Shown here: piece after piece, positions 1 to 9,294 of the stretch
How positions within the stretch are numbered: the first letter of the stretch is position 1
Layout: the number at the start of each line of letters is the position of its first letter
Source: an uncultured Prochlorococcus sp.
GTDB lineage: Bacteria > Cyanobacteriota > Cyanobacteriia > PCC-6307 > Cyanobiaceae
Assembly: GCA_902572075.1 (NCBI GenBank)
Contig: CACGER010000003.1
Coordinates: forward strand, 1-64,000
Length of the DNA: 64,000 nucleotides
Direction of reading: 5' to 3'
The notes under the pieces: model-generated
What the model was told of the DNA's origin: nothing
The model's input: only the letters and a program-made list of their open reading frames with translations
The model's database searches: none
Made by a program: the position numbers and the translations under genes

Positions 1-1
1 C

Positions 2-49
2 AAAAAGGGTATTAAGGATATGATTAGTTGGACATCAACACTTATTTAA
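2..49 (+). CDS. C-terminal tail of a gene that begins before the window
   Basis: An open frame enters at the window edge and stops at TAA (47-49). It leaves 15 residues, KKGIKDMISWTSTLI. The ending resembles the last helix of NAD-dependent sugar epimerases and dehydratases, which would fit the glycan genes that follow, but the fragment is too short to assign. It runs on the same strand as the three glycosyltransferase genes after it. Confidence 0.4.
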   Translation, partial: KKGIKDMISWTSTLI

Positions 50-127
50 TTAAATAACTGCTTATTTTTTCTTTTTTTAACTTCATTTAATAATATAATG
101 CTTGAAGATTAATTTGATATTTCAATT

Positions 128-1081
128 TTGAAAAGATCAATTGCTATATGCATTCCATGCTTCAACGAAAGAAAAAACTTAGATGAGCTTTATTCTCGAA
201 TTCATAAAGTCCTAGAAGATCTTAAAGGTTATAATTTCTCGATAATTTTTGCAGATAACTGTTCGAAAGATACCTCCTTGGATTTCATTAAAGAATTAAT
301 GAAAAAAGATGAAAGGGTAGGATATATTTTAAATGTATCCAACTTTGGTTTTGTTAGGTCATCTGCAAATGTTCTTTTAGCCCCAGATGCTGATGCAAAC
401 ATTTTCTTGATGTCTGATCTTCAAGATCCGCCAGAGCTAATTCCGCAGTTAATTAAACAATGGGAGGAAACAGATAATTTGGTAATCTTTGCGGTTAGAA
501 GATCAAGCAAGGAAAATAAAATTCTTTTTTTTACAAAAAAAATATATTACGCGATATTATCAAAATTATCCGACCAAAAAATGGTTAAAGATACAACTGG
601 CTATGGCATTTACGATCGAAAAGTAATCAACAGTTTAAGAGATTCAATAGATTCTTATCCTTTTATAAAAGGTTTAGTTTGCGCGATAGGTTTTAAATGG
701 TCAACAATCAGCTACATTAGCGCGGAGAGGAAATCCGGTAAAAGTTCTGCTTCTTTATCATTTCTAATCGACTTTGGAGTTCTGGGAATTGTTACTTCTT
801 CAAGAAAACCTATGAGAATAATAACTTTTCTTGGATTAACACTTGGCTGCTTAGCAATAATATTTTCTTTAATAGTCATAATAACGAAAGTACTTTTTTG
901 GACCAAATTTGCCTTTGGTGTTGCAATGATCTCTGTTACAAACTTATTATTTGCAGGGACTATATTATTCGCTTTAGGAATCATAGGAGAATATATTGGT
1001 TTTATTAATCAAAGATCATTAAAATTACCTTTGGTTATTGAGAGGGAAAGAAGTAATGTGCCCTCTAATCAGATAAAATAA
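128..1081 (+). CDS. GtrB/DPM1-like family 2 glycosyltransferase, membrane anchored
   Basis: This 317-residue protein probably moves a sugar from a nucleotide donor to a polyprenyl phosphate or to a growing surface glycan at the inner face of the cytoplasmic membrane. The GT-A fold shows the N-terminal CIPCFNERKNL motif (about residues 8-18), ADNCSKD near 41-47 and SDLQDPPE near 97-104, a characteristic signature of dolichol-phosphate-mannose synthase/GtrB enzymes. Two hydrophobic segments (about 235-260 and 268-292) form the C-terminal anchor seen in GtrB. The start is TTG at 128; no better ATG keeps the N-terminal strand. It is the first complete gene of a glycan cluster reaching to 5.55 kb, and a GtrA-domain protein follows directly, the usual partner of this type. 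The acceptor and sugar cannot be read from sequence. Confidence 0.85.
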   Translation: MKRSIAICIPCFNERKNLDELYSRIHKVLEDLKGYNFSIIFADNCSKDTSLDFIKELMKKDERVGYILNVSNFGFVRSSANVLLAPDADANIFLMSDLQDPPELIPQLIKQWEETDNLVIFAVRRSSKENKILFFTKKIYYAILSKLSDQKMVKDTTGYGIYDRKVINSLRDSIDSYPFIKGLVCAIGFKWSTISYISAERKSGKSSASLSFLIDFGVLGIVTSSRKPMRIITFLGLTLGCLAIIFSLIVIITKVLFWTKFAFGVAMISVTNLLFAGTILFALGIIGEYIGFINQRSLKLPLVIERERSNVPSNQIK

Positions 1082-1204
1082 ATAATTGATACCCAAGTAT
1101 AAAAAGTTTTAAATTAAGTTTTTGAAGTTAATTTAATAAATATAATTGCTAGTTAAATTTTTAATTATTTAAAGCTTTGATCCTATTTATATTTTACTCA
1201 TATC

Positions 1205-2317
1205 ATGCGATCAACTAAAAAAAAAGATAAACCGAATATATCTATCCTGCTTATAAAAAATGAAAAATTCAAGAATTTAAATATCTTATTAAATAAGATA
1301 AATAATTTTCAAAAGCTTTTTAATATTGAGATTATTATTTTAAGCATTGATACTGAATTTCCAGTAATAGAAGGAAATTCATCTCTCAAGAATAAAAAAA
1401 TTAAACTAATTAATAAAATAAAAAAATCAGAACTTTTAAATTCAATAAAAAAATTAATAATTGAATCATCATCAGAATTAATAGCTGTAATGGAAGGCGA
1501 TGGTCAATATGACCCAAATTCACTGATAAGCGCCTTTGATAAGTTAATCAAAAATAATCTAGATTTAGTATTAGGCAGCCGATTTAACTATAGTTCTGAA
1601 ATAAAAGGCTTAAACAAGACAAGAAAAAAAATTTCTAAAATCACCAACAAACTTGGAAAGTATTGTCTTTCTAACAAATATTCACACATTACAGACTGCA
1701 TGACAGGTTTCTTTGTATTAAGGCAGACTGTATGTAAAAGATTAATTAATAAGATTGAAATTGATGGATTTAATTTTATCTTTGAATTTCTTGCAATTAG
1801 TAAAGGAAATCTATCAATTGGAGAAATACCTCTTATCTTAGATGCCAATTTAAACGATAAAACTAAAATCGAATTGCCAATTTTATGGAATTTTGTAATT
1901 TCAATATTGCATAATTTAAGTTTTAAATTACTTCCGCGCCGAGCTATAAGTTTTGGGCTCATAGGCATCAGTGGAATAATTATTCAATTATCTATTACTT
2001 ACTTTTTAATGAGTATCAAGAACTTAGACTTTGAACAAGTTATTTTTTTTTCAATATTAGTTTCTGCAACATCAAACTTTTTGATTAATAACTCTTTAAC
2101 ATTTAGATCAAATAAATTAAGGGGGAATTTACTATTAATTGGATTAATAAGATTTCTTTTCATTACATCCATACCATTAATTGCGAATTTTGCGCTAACA
2201 ACAGCTTTTTATACATATATTTTGGGAAATGCATTTTGGGCACAAATATTTGGAATAGCTATTTGTTTTATATGGAATTACATAGCATCTACTAAATTTG
2301 TGTGGAAAAAGACTTGA
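1205..2317 (+). CDS. GT2 glycosyltransferase fused to a GtrA-like flippase domain
   Basis: This is a 370-residue, two-part protein. Residues about 10-235 are a diverged GT-A glycosyltransferase: MEGDGQYDP near residue 100 occupies the metal- and donor-binding position, while the N-terminal strand is unusually lysine- and asparagine-rich. Residues about 245-370 form a four-helix GtrA-type module starting RRAISFGLIGISG and ending in a hydrophobic helix followed by KFVWKK. GtrA proteins are thought to help flip polyprenyl-linked sugars across the membrane, so the fusion could make and translocate one lipid-linked sugar. It lies between another GT2 gene and a membrane mannosyltransferase-like gene, with AT-rich gaps of about 120-140 nt. 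Substrate is unknown. Confidence 0.82.
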   Translation: MRSTKKKDKPNISILLIKNEKFKNLNILLNKINNFQKLFNIEIIILSIDTEFPVIEGNSSLKNKKIKLINKIKKSELLNSIKKLIIESSSELIAVMEGDGQYDPNSLISAFDKLIKNNLDLVLGSRFNYSSEIKGLNKTRKKISKITNKLGKYCLSNKYSHITDCMTGFFVLRQTVCKRLINKIEIDGFNFIFEFLAISKGNLSIGEIPLILDANLNDKTKIELPILWNFVISILHNLSFKLLPRRAISFGLIGISGIIIQLSITYFLMSIKNLDFEQVIFFSILVSATSNFLINNSLTFRSNKLRGNLLLIGLIRFLFITSIPLIANFALTTAFYTYILGNAFWAQIFGIAICFIWNYIASTKFVWKKT

Positions 2318-2453
2318 ATAATTACTAATAACTTGAAGTAATTCTTAGTAAGAGATATTTTATAAATAATAAATTAAACGTATATCAAGTTTAAAAAATA
2401 TAAAAATTGATTTTTAAATTTAATGATAAATTTAACAATAAATATATCTAAAA

Positions 2454-3827
2454 ATGAAAATTAATAGATACCTCTTTTTTTTTATCTTTTCAACGCCAGT
2501 AATTATTTTTCAGGCAGCATTAGTTTGCAAACTATACTATATGTTCAATTATAGTATTAATACTTTTATTATTTTTTCTCAGGCCTTAATATCTGCAATT
2601 TTCTCTTCATATTTGCTAAAAGCTGCCATTTTAAAAATTTTAAGCAATGAAAAAATTGATGGAATGTTTACTAATATAAAAAATGAATATAAATCAATAA
2701 AATTTACTGCTTTTTATTGTTTAGTTTCGATATTACTGATATTTGTAGCTAGTAGGAATGGAGTCATGGACTATAAAGCTTATTTAAATCATTGGTCAAT
2801 TATTAATCAAGGATTGGATCCTTGGATTGGAACAGATAATGCTTACTTACCAATCCATAATGTTTTTGCCCCATTAGCAGCTATAAACAATTCCTTACCA
2901 AAATTTATATTCGTTTGTATATTTGCAATTCCAATGTATTTATCTTCAATATCTCCCTTAAATTTTAAAAGAGAATTAGATACTTTTTCAAAAATAAAAA
3001 TATTTTCAGTATTTGCTTTTTCACCATTTTGTCTCCTAACCATTGCATATTATGGACTTAATGATACTCCAGTAGCTGGTTTAATAGTTTTATCTTTATA
3101 TCTATCTTTATCCAAAAATACAAAACAAAATAGCTTACTGTCTGGGATATCTCTCGCTTTAGCAACGATGATTAAAGTCTACCCAGTCTTCATTGCTCCA
3201 TTATTTATCTTAAGGAAAAAAAGAATTGATATTAATTTTTTGACTTCTTATTTTTTATCAATAATTAGTATATTATTCACTTCAATAATTGTTTGGGGCA
3301 ATTCAACCCTGAACCCAATATTGTATGCGGCCGAGAGGCATTCTAAGCATCTCTCTTTCTTTAATTTCTTCAGAAGAATTGTAGGAATTAATCTTGATGA
3401 ATATAGTTTATTCGCGATGGGTTTAGTATTACTTATCGCACTATTTTTCATATATAAATATAAGATCGATCTTTTACCAGCAGTCATATTAACTTTGGCT
3501 TTAGCGTTTACTTTTTATAAAGTAGGACATCCGCAATTCTTTCTTTTCTTCTTTGGTGTTTCGCCAATGACGATTAGATATATTTACGATAAAAAATTAA
3601 TTAAAAATGGAAGATTATTTATTTCTTTTTTAATGTGGATTTGTTTTTTGAATTTTTATCAAACTTTTTATGCACTTGCATGTCATATGTTTCACGGTTT
3701 ACCCAATTATTTAAGAGGACTGGGATCTTTACCTTATATTTTATTTTCAATATTAATGTTAATAGAGATTGTTAAATTACTTAAAAAAGATCCAAAAGCT
3801 TTATCTTCAAAAAGTATTTCTTATTAA
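2454..3827 (+). CDS. Polytopic membrane glycosyltransferase, GT87-like
   Basis: A 457-residue integral membrane protein with roughly ten hydrophobic segments. The layout matches GT-C enzymes of the GT87/mannosyltransferase type: a large loop after the second or third helix (residues about 100-145), YYGLNDTPVAGLIVL near 200-214, and a basic loop after MIKVYPVFIAPLFILRKKR (about 240-258). Such enzymes use polyprenyl-phosphate sugars on the outer face of the membrane. That fits the upstream GtrB-like and GtrA-like genes, which would supply the lipid-linked donor. No catalytic Asp was identified with certainty. It is the last gene on this strand before the convergent polymerase or ligase gene. 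An assignment only as a hypothetical membrane protein remains possible. Confidence 0.65.
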   Translation: MKINRYLFFFIFSTPVIIFQAALVCKLYYMFNYSINTFIIFSQALISAIFSSYLLKAAILKILSNEKIDGMFTNIKNEYKSIKFTAFYCLVSILLIFVASRNGVMDYKAYLNHWSIINQGLDPWIGTDNAYLPIHNVFAPLAAINNSLPKFIFVCIFAIPMYLSSISPLNFKRELDTFSKIKIFSVFAFSPFCLLTIAYYGLNDTPVAGLIVLSLYLSLSKNTKQNSLLSGISLALATMIKVYPVFIAPLFILRKKRIDINFLTSYFLSIISILFTSIIVWGNSTLNPILYAAERHSKHLSFFNFFRRIVGINLDEYSLFAMGLVLLIALFFIYKYKIDLLPAVILTLALAFTFYKVGHPQFFLFFFGVSPMTIRYIYDKKLIKNGRLFISFLMWICFLNFYQTFYALACHMFHGLPNYLRGLGSLPYILFSILMLIEIVKLLKKDPKALSSKSISY

Positions 3828-4146
3828 AAATTTTTACTAGAAATTTTTTGAATTTATAATTTTCTTCAGAAAACATTCAGAACATTAAAAATAACTGAAT
3901 TGGAATGAAAAAGTCTGGTTATAAGATTTGCCGATAAAAAATTAGAATACAAAAAGTTTTGAATATGATTTTTAAAGACTTTGAAGGTTTGCCAGAAAAA
4001 ATTAATGAATGAGAAAAATATAAAAATCAAAATTTTAGTTTTAAACTTCCAATCCCAAGACTAATAAATTCATCTAGAGACAGAAACCCCTTGGCATTTA
4101 AATTCAAGAAAAATAATTAATATAAATGTCTTCATTAAATTAACTC
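3828..4146. other. AT-rich gap between convergent glycan genes
   Basis: About 320 bases between the GT87-like gene and the convergent Wzy-like gene. I see only very short open frames, for example one of 15 codons at about 3968-4015 beginning MIFKDFEGLPE. There is no clear terminator hairpin, tRNA or repeat. It may be decayed coding sequence, as is common in island DNA, but nothing here can be assigned. Confidence 0.5.
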
Positions 4147-5553
4147 TTAAACTATATACCCCTCTTTTATAATTGCCCTTAATCCGGATAATAGTATCCA
4201 AAATACAATGGAAATTCTTCCATCGTAGTATTGAACATCTACAAGTTGAGATGCAACTAATAATATCGTCGATGCCCACCATGCCCTATTGAAATTAGTA
4301 ATGCTATTACAAACTTTTAATTTATTGAATCGGATTACAATAAAACTTTTGATAATCAGAAAAAGTATAAAAAAGATAATAATAGACGCCAAAATTAAGC
4401 CATAATTAAACGCTAACTCCAAAAACAAATTGTGAGTGTGACCAACCCAGTTGTTTAATTCTAGAGTTAATTCATTTTTAGAAATATAAACCAATGGGAA
4501 TAATCCTGCACCTACACCAAATAATGGTTTTAACTTTATAAAATTTATTGCACTCGACCAAATGTCAGATCTTAATTCTCTAGATGGATTTTCCAAAAGT
4601 TTCTGCTGAGAAAAATCATTAATTATTTGTTCAGGTATTAGTTGCTGTATTGATGATTGATAATCTGTATTTGCAAAAAATATTATTAATAAATTCGAAA
4701 ATAAAAAAAATAGTAAAAATAATATAGTTATTAATAAACTCATTTCAAATGTTGCTGGTATGGATAATACTAATAGGCCTAAAGCTGCTCTAGATTTGGA
4801 GAGGACTGTCAGAATAACTATCGATATTAAAAAACTTAGTGCAAAAATTTTTTGATATCTTTTTTCGTATTTTTGAATTGATAAAAATATAGAAAATGGT
4901 AATAATATTAAAAGCCAACATCCAAGGTAATTTGGATTATTAAAAATACTTGTCACTCCTAATTCTCCAAGTGGTTTGATTGAATATTGATACCAAGTAA
5001 TTAATCCATTAAATAATCTATAAGGCCCAGAAAGTGAAATAGGCATATTAAATTTGAATAAAAAAAACTGGTAAAAACCACTTATAAAAATTGGGAAAGA
5101 ACCCGAAATAAGTAAAATTGAAAATTCTTTCCTTAATTTTGTATTTGAGAGATAATTTCCAATTGATGAGAATATATAGAAAAAAGGAATCCAATTCGCA
5201 ATGTCAAGTAAAAATTGGATTTTATTTTCAAATCTCATATCTGGGATTTGGTTATTTAAGAAAAAATTTGATATTGCAGTTATTAAAATTAATATGCCTG
5301 AGAGGAATAATGGGTAATTGTAGTAGTCTTGAAAAAAATTAATCTTTTTGCTCCTAGTATTAATGATTAAAGCAATGATTAGAAATATAGTTGATATACT
5401 GAAAGCACTTGGTAATAAGAAGACTCCAATTCTAAAAAAATTTATTCCATTTAAATTTTCATTAGATTGCGTAAAAAGCTTTTTGAATTTTTTTATAGAA
5501 ATAAAAGGAAAATTCACAAAATTTATTAGAAGATATATAAACGTTAGTCTCAT
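4147..5553 (-). CDS. O-antigen polymerase/ligase family protein (Wzy/WaaL-like)
   Basis: A 468-residue protein with about twelve membrane helices and one long hydrophilic loop near residues 300-375. The loop contains the GVGAGLFPLVY stretch and the VGHTHNLFLELAFNYGLI motif typical of the Wzy_C (O-antigen ligase/polymerase) family, in which the HNLFLE segment is strongly conserved. The protein should act in the cytoplasmic membrane, polymerising undecaprenyl-linked repeat units or joining the finished chain to lipid A. Polymerase and ligase cannot be told apart here. It is convergent with the three glycosyltransferase genes and followed on the other side by tRNA-Arg. The ATG start gives a plausible first transmembrane segment. 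Confidence 0.85.
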   Translation of the reverse strand: MRLTFIYLLINFVNFPFISIKKFKKLFTQSNENLNGINFFRIGVFLLPSAFSISTIFLIIALIINTRSKKINFFQDYYNYPLFLSGILILITAISNFFLNNQIPDMRFENKIQFLLDIANWIPFFYIFSSIGNYLSNTKLRKEFSILLISGSFPIFISGFYQFFLFKFNMPISLSGPYRLFNGLITWYQYSIKPLGELGVTSIFNNPNYLGCWLLILLPFSIFLSIQKYEKRYQKIFALSFLISIVILTVLSKSRAALGLLVLSIPATFEMSLLITILFLLFFLFSNLLIIFFANTDYQSSIQQLIPEQIINDFSQQKLLENPSRELRSDIWSSAINFIKLKPLFGVGAGLFPLVYISKNELTLELNNWVGHTHNLFLELAFNYGLILASIIIFFILFLIIKSFIVIRFNKLKVCNSITNFNRAWWASTILLVASQLVDVQYYDGRISIVFWILLSGLRAIIKEGYIV

Positions 5554-5671
5554 TTAATATACCCAGTTCAGTTGTTATGTCGATTTATCAATTGGGTTAA
5601 ATTTATAATTTCAAAAGAATTTTTTTATTGAATATAATTTAATGTCAAGTTGCAAAATTAATTTTAATTTA

Positions 5672-5745
<74 letters not shown>

Positions 5746-5909
5746 AATAAAAATCCTGAAAAAATATTCAGAATAATCATTATTTTATAGGAATTTCGTT
5801 TTTAGTTTTACTAACTCCACTTAAGATTTTACTGATAAATATGAATTCAAACAAGATTATTTTAAATTTGTTATTTCAAAAATTATATTTGTACAAAATA
5901 AAGAGTCTG

Positions 5910-7367
5910 CTAAAGATCTTTTTTCCTTCCATAGATATCTTCGAACCTTACAATATCGTCCTCTCCAAGATATTTACCATTTTGCACTTCTATTATTATT
6001 AATTTCTCGTTACCTGGATTAGATAGTCTATGTTTAGCCTGAATAGGAACATATATACTTTCGTTCTGATTTAAGATGCTTTCGTGGTTATTAATTTCAA
6101 CTTTTGCAGTGCCATCAACAATTATCCAATGCTCAGTTCTATGAAAATGCATCTGTAAAGATAGACTTGCACCTGGATTAACTTCTAATTTTTTTACTTG
6201 CCAAGTAGTTCCATTAGAAATCGAAGTATAACTTCCCCAGGGCCTGTATATTTTTTTATTTACTTTTCCTTCTGAAATATTTTTTCTCTCTAGATCCTCC
6301 ACTATATACTTCACTTTTTGAGCTGATTTTTTATTAATTACCAGTACGGCATCATCAGTTTCAATTACTATAAGATCTTCTAGTCCTAGACCCACAAGTA
6401 ATCTTTTTTCACTCCTTAAATAGCATCCATGAGATTCCATCAGTAGAACGTCCCCTTTAGTGGAGTTCCTTTCATGGTCTTTTGTAGAATTCTCCCAAAC
6501 AGATTCCCAATTACCAATATCACTCCATCCAGCATTTAGCCTAACTACAGTGCCTTTATCCGTTTTTTCCATTATTGCAATATCGATTGGTACATTTGGA
6601 CATTCTTTAAAAACTTCCTTATTTAATCTAAGGAAATCAAGATCACTTTCAGCACTTGCAATCGATTTCTTGCAAATATCAATTACTGCAGGAGCAAATT
6701 TATTTAGTTCTGTAATAATAGTTGATGCTTTAAATAGAAAAATTCCACTATTCCAAGTAAATAAGTTGCTTTTTATAAATTGGTTAGCATTTTCTTCTTT
6801 AGGTTTCTCTATAAATCTTTTTATAGAGCTTGATTTATTTAAATTTGTTAGTTCTTCTAATGATTCAATATATCCATAGCCAGTTTCTGGACATGTTGGC
6901 ACTACACCAAAAGAGACAATTCTTCCTTTTTTTGCTTGTTTTAATCCTTCAATAATGCTTGAGGTAAACTCTTTAGTATCTTTAATAATATGATCTGAAG
7001 AAAGTATAAGTAGGGCTGGATCATGTTTTTCTCGATTTAACATAATTGCTGCTAGGGCTATTGCAGGAGCTGTATTTTTACCTATTGGCTCCAAAATTAT
7101 TGATTTTGGCACTACACTTATCTTCAACATTTGTTCTGCAACCAAGAATCTTTGTGATTCATTACAAATTATTATTGGAGGCTCTAAGTTTTCTAAATGA
7201 TTTAATCTTAGATAGGTATTCTGCAATAGTGAAAACTCGTTCTCTTCATTTAATTCTAAATATTGTTTTGGGTAACATTCTCTTGATAAAGGCCAAAGTC
7301 TTGAACCCTTACCTCCAGATAAAATTACAGGCTGCAATTTTATATCCGAATTTAAAATCTCTATCAT
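5910..7367 (-). CDS. manC: Mannose-1-phosphate guanylyltransferase / mannose-6-phosphate isomerase
   Basis: This 485-residue enzyme makes GDP-mannose from mannose-1-phosphate and GTP in the cytosol, and its C-terminal cupin should interconvert fructose-6-P and mannose-6-P. The N-terminal nucleotidyltransferase carries ILSGGKGSRLWPLSRE (about residues 17-32) with PKQY just after, and the sugar-binding RFIEKPKEE near 185. The C-terminal type II isomerase cupin shows RPWGSY (about 375) and the metal-binding QMHFHRTEHW (about 405). The length matches bifunctional ManC/AlgA/XanB proteins. It lies 165 nt beyond the tRNA-Arg that bounds the glycan cluster and presumably supplies donor sugar for those glycosyltransferases. 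Confidence 0.95.
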   Translation of the reverse strand: MIEILNSDIKLQPVILSGGKGSRLWPLSRECYPKQYLELNEENEFSLLQNTYLRLNHLENLEPPIIICNESQRFLVAEQMLKISVVPKSIILEPIGKNTAPAIALAAIMLNREKHDPALLILSSDHIIKDTKEFTSSIIEGLKQAKKGRIVSFGVVPTCPETGYGYIESLEELTNLNKSSSIKRFIEKPKEENANQFIKSNLFTWNSGIFLFKASTIITELNKFAPAVIDICKKSIASAESDLDFLRLNKEVFKECPNVPIDIAIMEKTDKGTVVRLNAGWSDIGNWESVWENSTKDHERNSTKGDVLLMESHGCYLRSEKRLLVGLGLEDLIVIETDDAVLVINKKSAQKVKYIVEDLERKNISEGKVNKKIYRPWGSYTSISNGTTWQVKKLEVNPGASLSLQMHFHRTEHWIIVDGTAKVEINNHESILNQNESIYVPIQAKHRLSNPGNEKLIIIEVQNGKYLGEDDIVRFEDIYGRKKDL

Positions 7368-7516
7368 ATTTCTAAAATTTATTGAACTTATTTTATCTTG
7401 TTTATCCTAATTCTAAAATTACCATTAATCATATTTTTAAAAATTAAACTATACTTTTCATTATTTAGAAAGTAATAAAAACTATATAATAAAATAAATT
7501 AATTAAAATAAAATTT

Positions 7517-8176
7517 GTGTCTAAGAAGGTTTCTGAACTACAAAAAAAACAAATAAAAGACTTATTTATTCAAGGCATTTCAATTTTAGAAATATCAAAA
7601 AACTTTCAATTTTCTACACAAACAATAACAAGACAGTTGAAGGTAATTTTGGGAGAAATTGAATTTAATAAATTTAAAAAAAAATTATCCATTTATAAAA
7701 AGACAAAAAAATATGGAGGTGTCATTCATTCAGAAAAAGAAGATTCTTTTAAAGAGGAAGCAAATATCAAAGAAATTGATAAGTATAAAGCTGATGAGAG
7801 TTTTTCTGAGCAATCTTTTTTTGAAGTACCTCCATTGCTTGATGAATTGATGCCAGAAAAACAAAAGGACTTATCATCAGTACCAATTTCGGAAATAAAA
7901 TTGCCTAAATTGGTATACATGATAGTTGATAGAAAAATAGAGTTAGAGATAAAACTGCTAAAAGACTTCCCATTATGGCATTTTCTTTCTGAAAATGATT
8001 TAAATAGAAAAACTATAGAAATTTTTGATGATTTGAAAGTGGCAAAGCGGGCTTGCACTAAAGATCAAAAAGTTATAAAAGTTCCTAATACGGATGTATT
8101 TAAAATTACAGCACCCATTCTTTTAACTAAAGGTATAACAAGAATAGTAAAGGCAGATCAGTTAATTGCTCTTTAA
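7517..8176 (+). CDS. Helix-turn-helix protein of unknown function
   Basis: A 219-residue protein starting at GTG, for which I know no specific function. Residues about 8-40 form a resolvase-like helix-turn-helix (QKKQIKDLFIQGISILEIS followed by FSTQTITRQL), suggesting DNA binding. The middle (about 45-115) is charged and low in complexity. The C-terminal part (about 120-219) looks folded and contains LPKLVYMIVDRKIELEIK and a KVPNTDVFKITAPILLTKGITR segment. It is transcribed away from manC and converges with a small LapA-like gene only 2 nt away. A DNA-binding or regulatory role is inferred only from the helix-turn-helix. Confidence 0.7.
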   Translation: MSKKVSELQKKQIKDLFIQGISILEISKNFQFSTQTITRQLKVILGEIEFNKFKKKLSIYKKTKKYGGVIHSEKEDSFKEEANIKEIDKYKADESFSEQSFFEVPPLLDELMPEKQKDLSSVPISEIKLPKLVYMIVDRKIELEIKLLKDFPLWHFLSENDLNRKTIEIFDDLKVAKRACTKDQKVIKVPNTDVFKITAPILLTKGITRIVKADQLIAL

Positions 8177-8178
8177 AG

Positions 8179-8403
8179 TTACTTTTCTTCTTTTAGTGTA
8201 TTCATTAATGGCAATGTAAAACCTATTAGAGAGCCGCTTATAAAGCTTGTTCCTACAATAAAACTTATAGGTAGATTTATGGTATTAGTAAATAGTAAAT
8301 TAATTGCAGTTTTCCTTGAACTATTTTGTATACCAATCATCAGAATTAAGAATAGAGAAAAATTATAAATACTCCCTAAAACTATCTTTTTAATTTTTAT
8401 CAT
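8179..8403 (-). CDS. Small LapA-like (DUF1049) membrane protein
   Basis: A 74-residue protein with two hydrophobic helices (about residues 9-25 and 45-66). Between them the IQNSSRKTAINLLFTNTINL segment follows the N-x-x-x-V-x-L/F-x-F pattern of the lipopolysaccharide-assembly protein A family (DUF1049). The second helix, PISFIVGTSFISGSLIGFTL, has the small-residue pattern typical of these proteins. The family is usually about 80-110 residues, so this is a minimal version. Role in cyanobacteria is unknown. It lies directly upstream of nothing on its strand and just downstream of rsmI. Confidence 0.6.
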   Translation of the reverse strand: MIKIKKIVLGSIYNFSLFLILMIGIQNSSRKTAINLLFTNTINLPISFIVGTSFISGSLIGFTLPLMNTLKEEK

Positions 8404-8427
8404 GATATTTACTCAATTATATATTTA

Positions 8428-9291
8428 CTACTTTAAATTATAGATAAGATTTTTTTTAAGGCCGAATTTTTTTGCTAGATATTTTGAGGCAGAAGTTAAA
8501 CTTATTCCTGAATAGATTAATTCATTCAGCTCTTTTTTAAGGAAAGCAATGTCAATATCTGAATTTTCCAATTTATTAGTTCCGTTTATTATTAATGTTA
8601 TTTCACCAAATATCTCTTTATCTTGGAAGAAATTAATAACTTTATCAATATCATTGCCAATATGCTCCTCAAATTTTTTTGTTAACTCTCTAGAAACTTG
8701 AATTTCCCTATCTCCACCGCAATGTTTTTTTAATTCCTCTAAAAGTTTTTTTATACGGTGGGGAGACTCATATAATATTGTAGTCTTTTCAGTTTTGCTA
8801 ATTTCAAAAAGTATTTTTTCTCTGTCTTTTTTCTTCCTAGGCAAAAATCCCTCAAAGATAAAACTAGAGGCATTCATTCCACTTGTTACAAGAGCTGTCA
8901 ATGCAGCACAAGGGCCTGGGATACATATAATATCTATACTATTTAATTTTGCGATTTTCACAAGATCTTCTCCAGGATCGCAAATGCTTGGCATGCCAGC
9001 ATCACTAACTAATGCAACAGATTCACCTGATTTAAGATAGTTAATTATTTGCGGAATTCTTTCAAATGAGTTTATCTTATTAAAACTGATTAGTTTGTTA
9101 CTTATTTTAAACCGGCTCATAATCTTTTTCGTTTGCCTTGTGTCTTCACAAGCAATTAATGATACATTCTTAAGGATATTTAAGGCTCTAAAGGATATAT
9201 CATCCAAATTACCTATTGGAGTTCCAACAATATATAAAACTTTTTTCTCAGGTTCTAGACCTCTATGAGAGAATGAAGAATTAATGCTCAT
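8428..9291 (-). CDS. rsmI: 16S rRNA (cytidine-1402-2'-O)-methyltransferase
   Basis: This 287-residue SAM-dependent methyltransferase of the tetrapyrrole-methylase fold modifies C1402 in the decoding centre of 16S rRNA. The RsmI signatures are present: YIVGTPIGNLDDISFRAL (about residues 20-37), ACEDTRQTKKIM (about 48-59), SDAGMPSICDPGEDLV (about 95-110) and the ILYESPHR motif (about 172-179). Length is normal. It is divergent from cysQ with only 3 nt between the two start codons, so the promoters must lie within each other's coding sequence. Confidence 0.95.
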   Translation of the reverse strand: MSINSSFSHRGLEPEKKVLYIVGTPIGNLDDISFRALNILKNVSLIACEDTRQTKKIMSRFKISNKLISFNKINSFERIPQIINYLKSGESVALVSDAGMPSICDPGEDLVKIAKLNSIDIICIPGPCAALTALVTSGMNASSFIFEGFLPRKKKDREKILFEISKTEKTTILYESPHRIKKLLEELKKHCGGDREIQVSRELTKKFEEHIGNDIDKVINFFQDKEIFGEITLIINGTNKLENSDIDIAFLKKELNELIYSGISLTSASKYLAKKFGLKKNLIYNLK

Positions 9292-9294
9292 TTC

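Noticed and set aside
4070-4282. Minus-strand 70-codon frame overlapping the end of the Wzy-like gene
   Set aside because: Same-strand alternative frame largely inside a gap and a real gene; no motif.
5561-5620. ACCCAGTT...AATTGGGT inverted repeat near tRNA-Arg
   Set aside because: One wobble pair and a long loop of about 20 nt; no supporting context.
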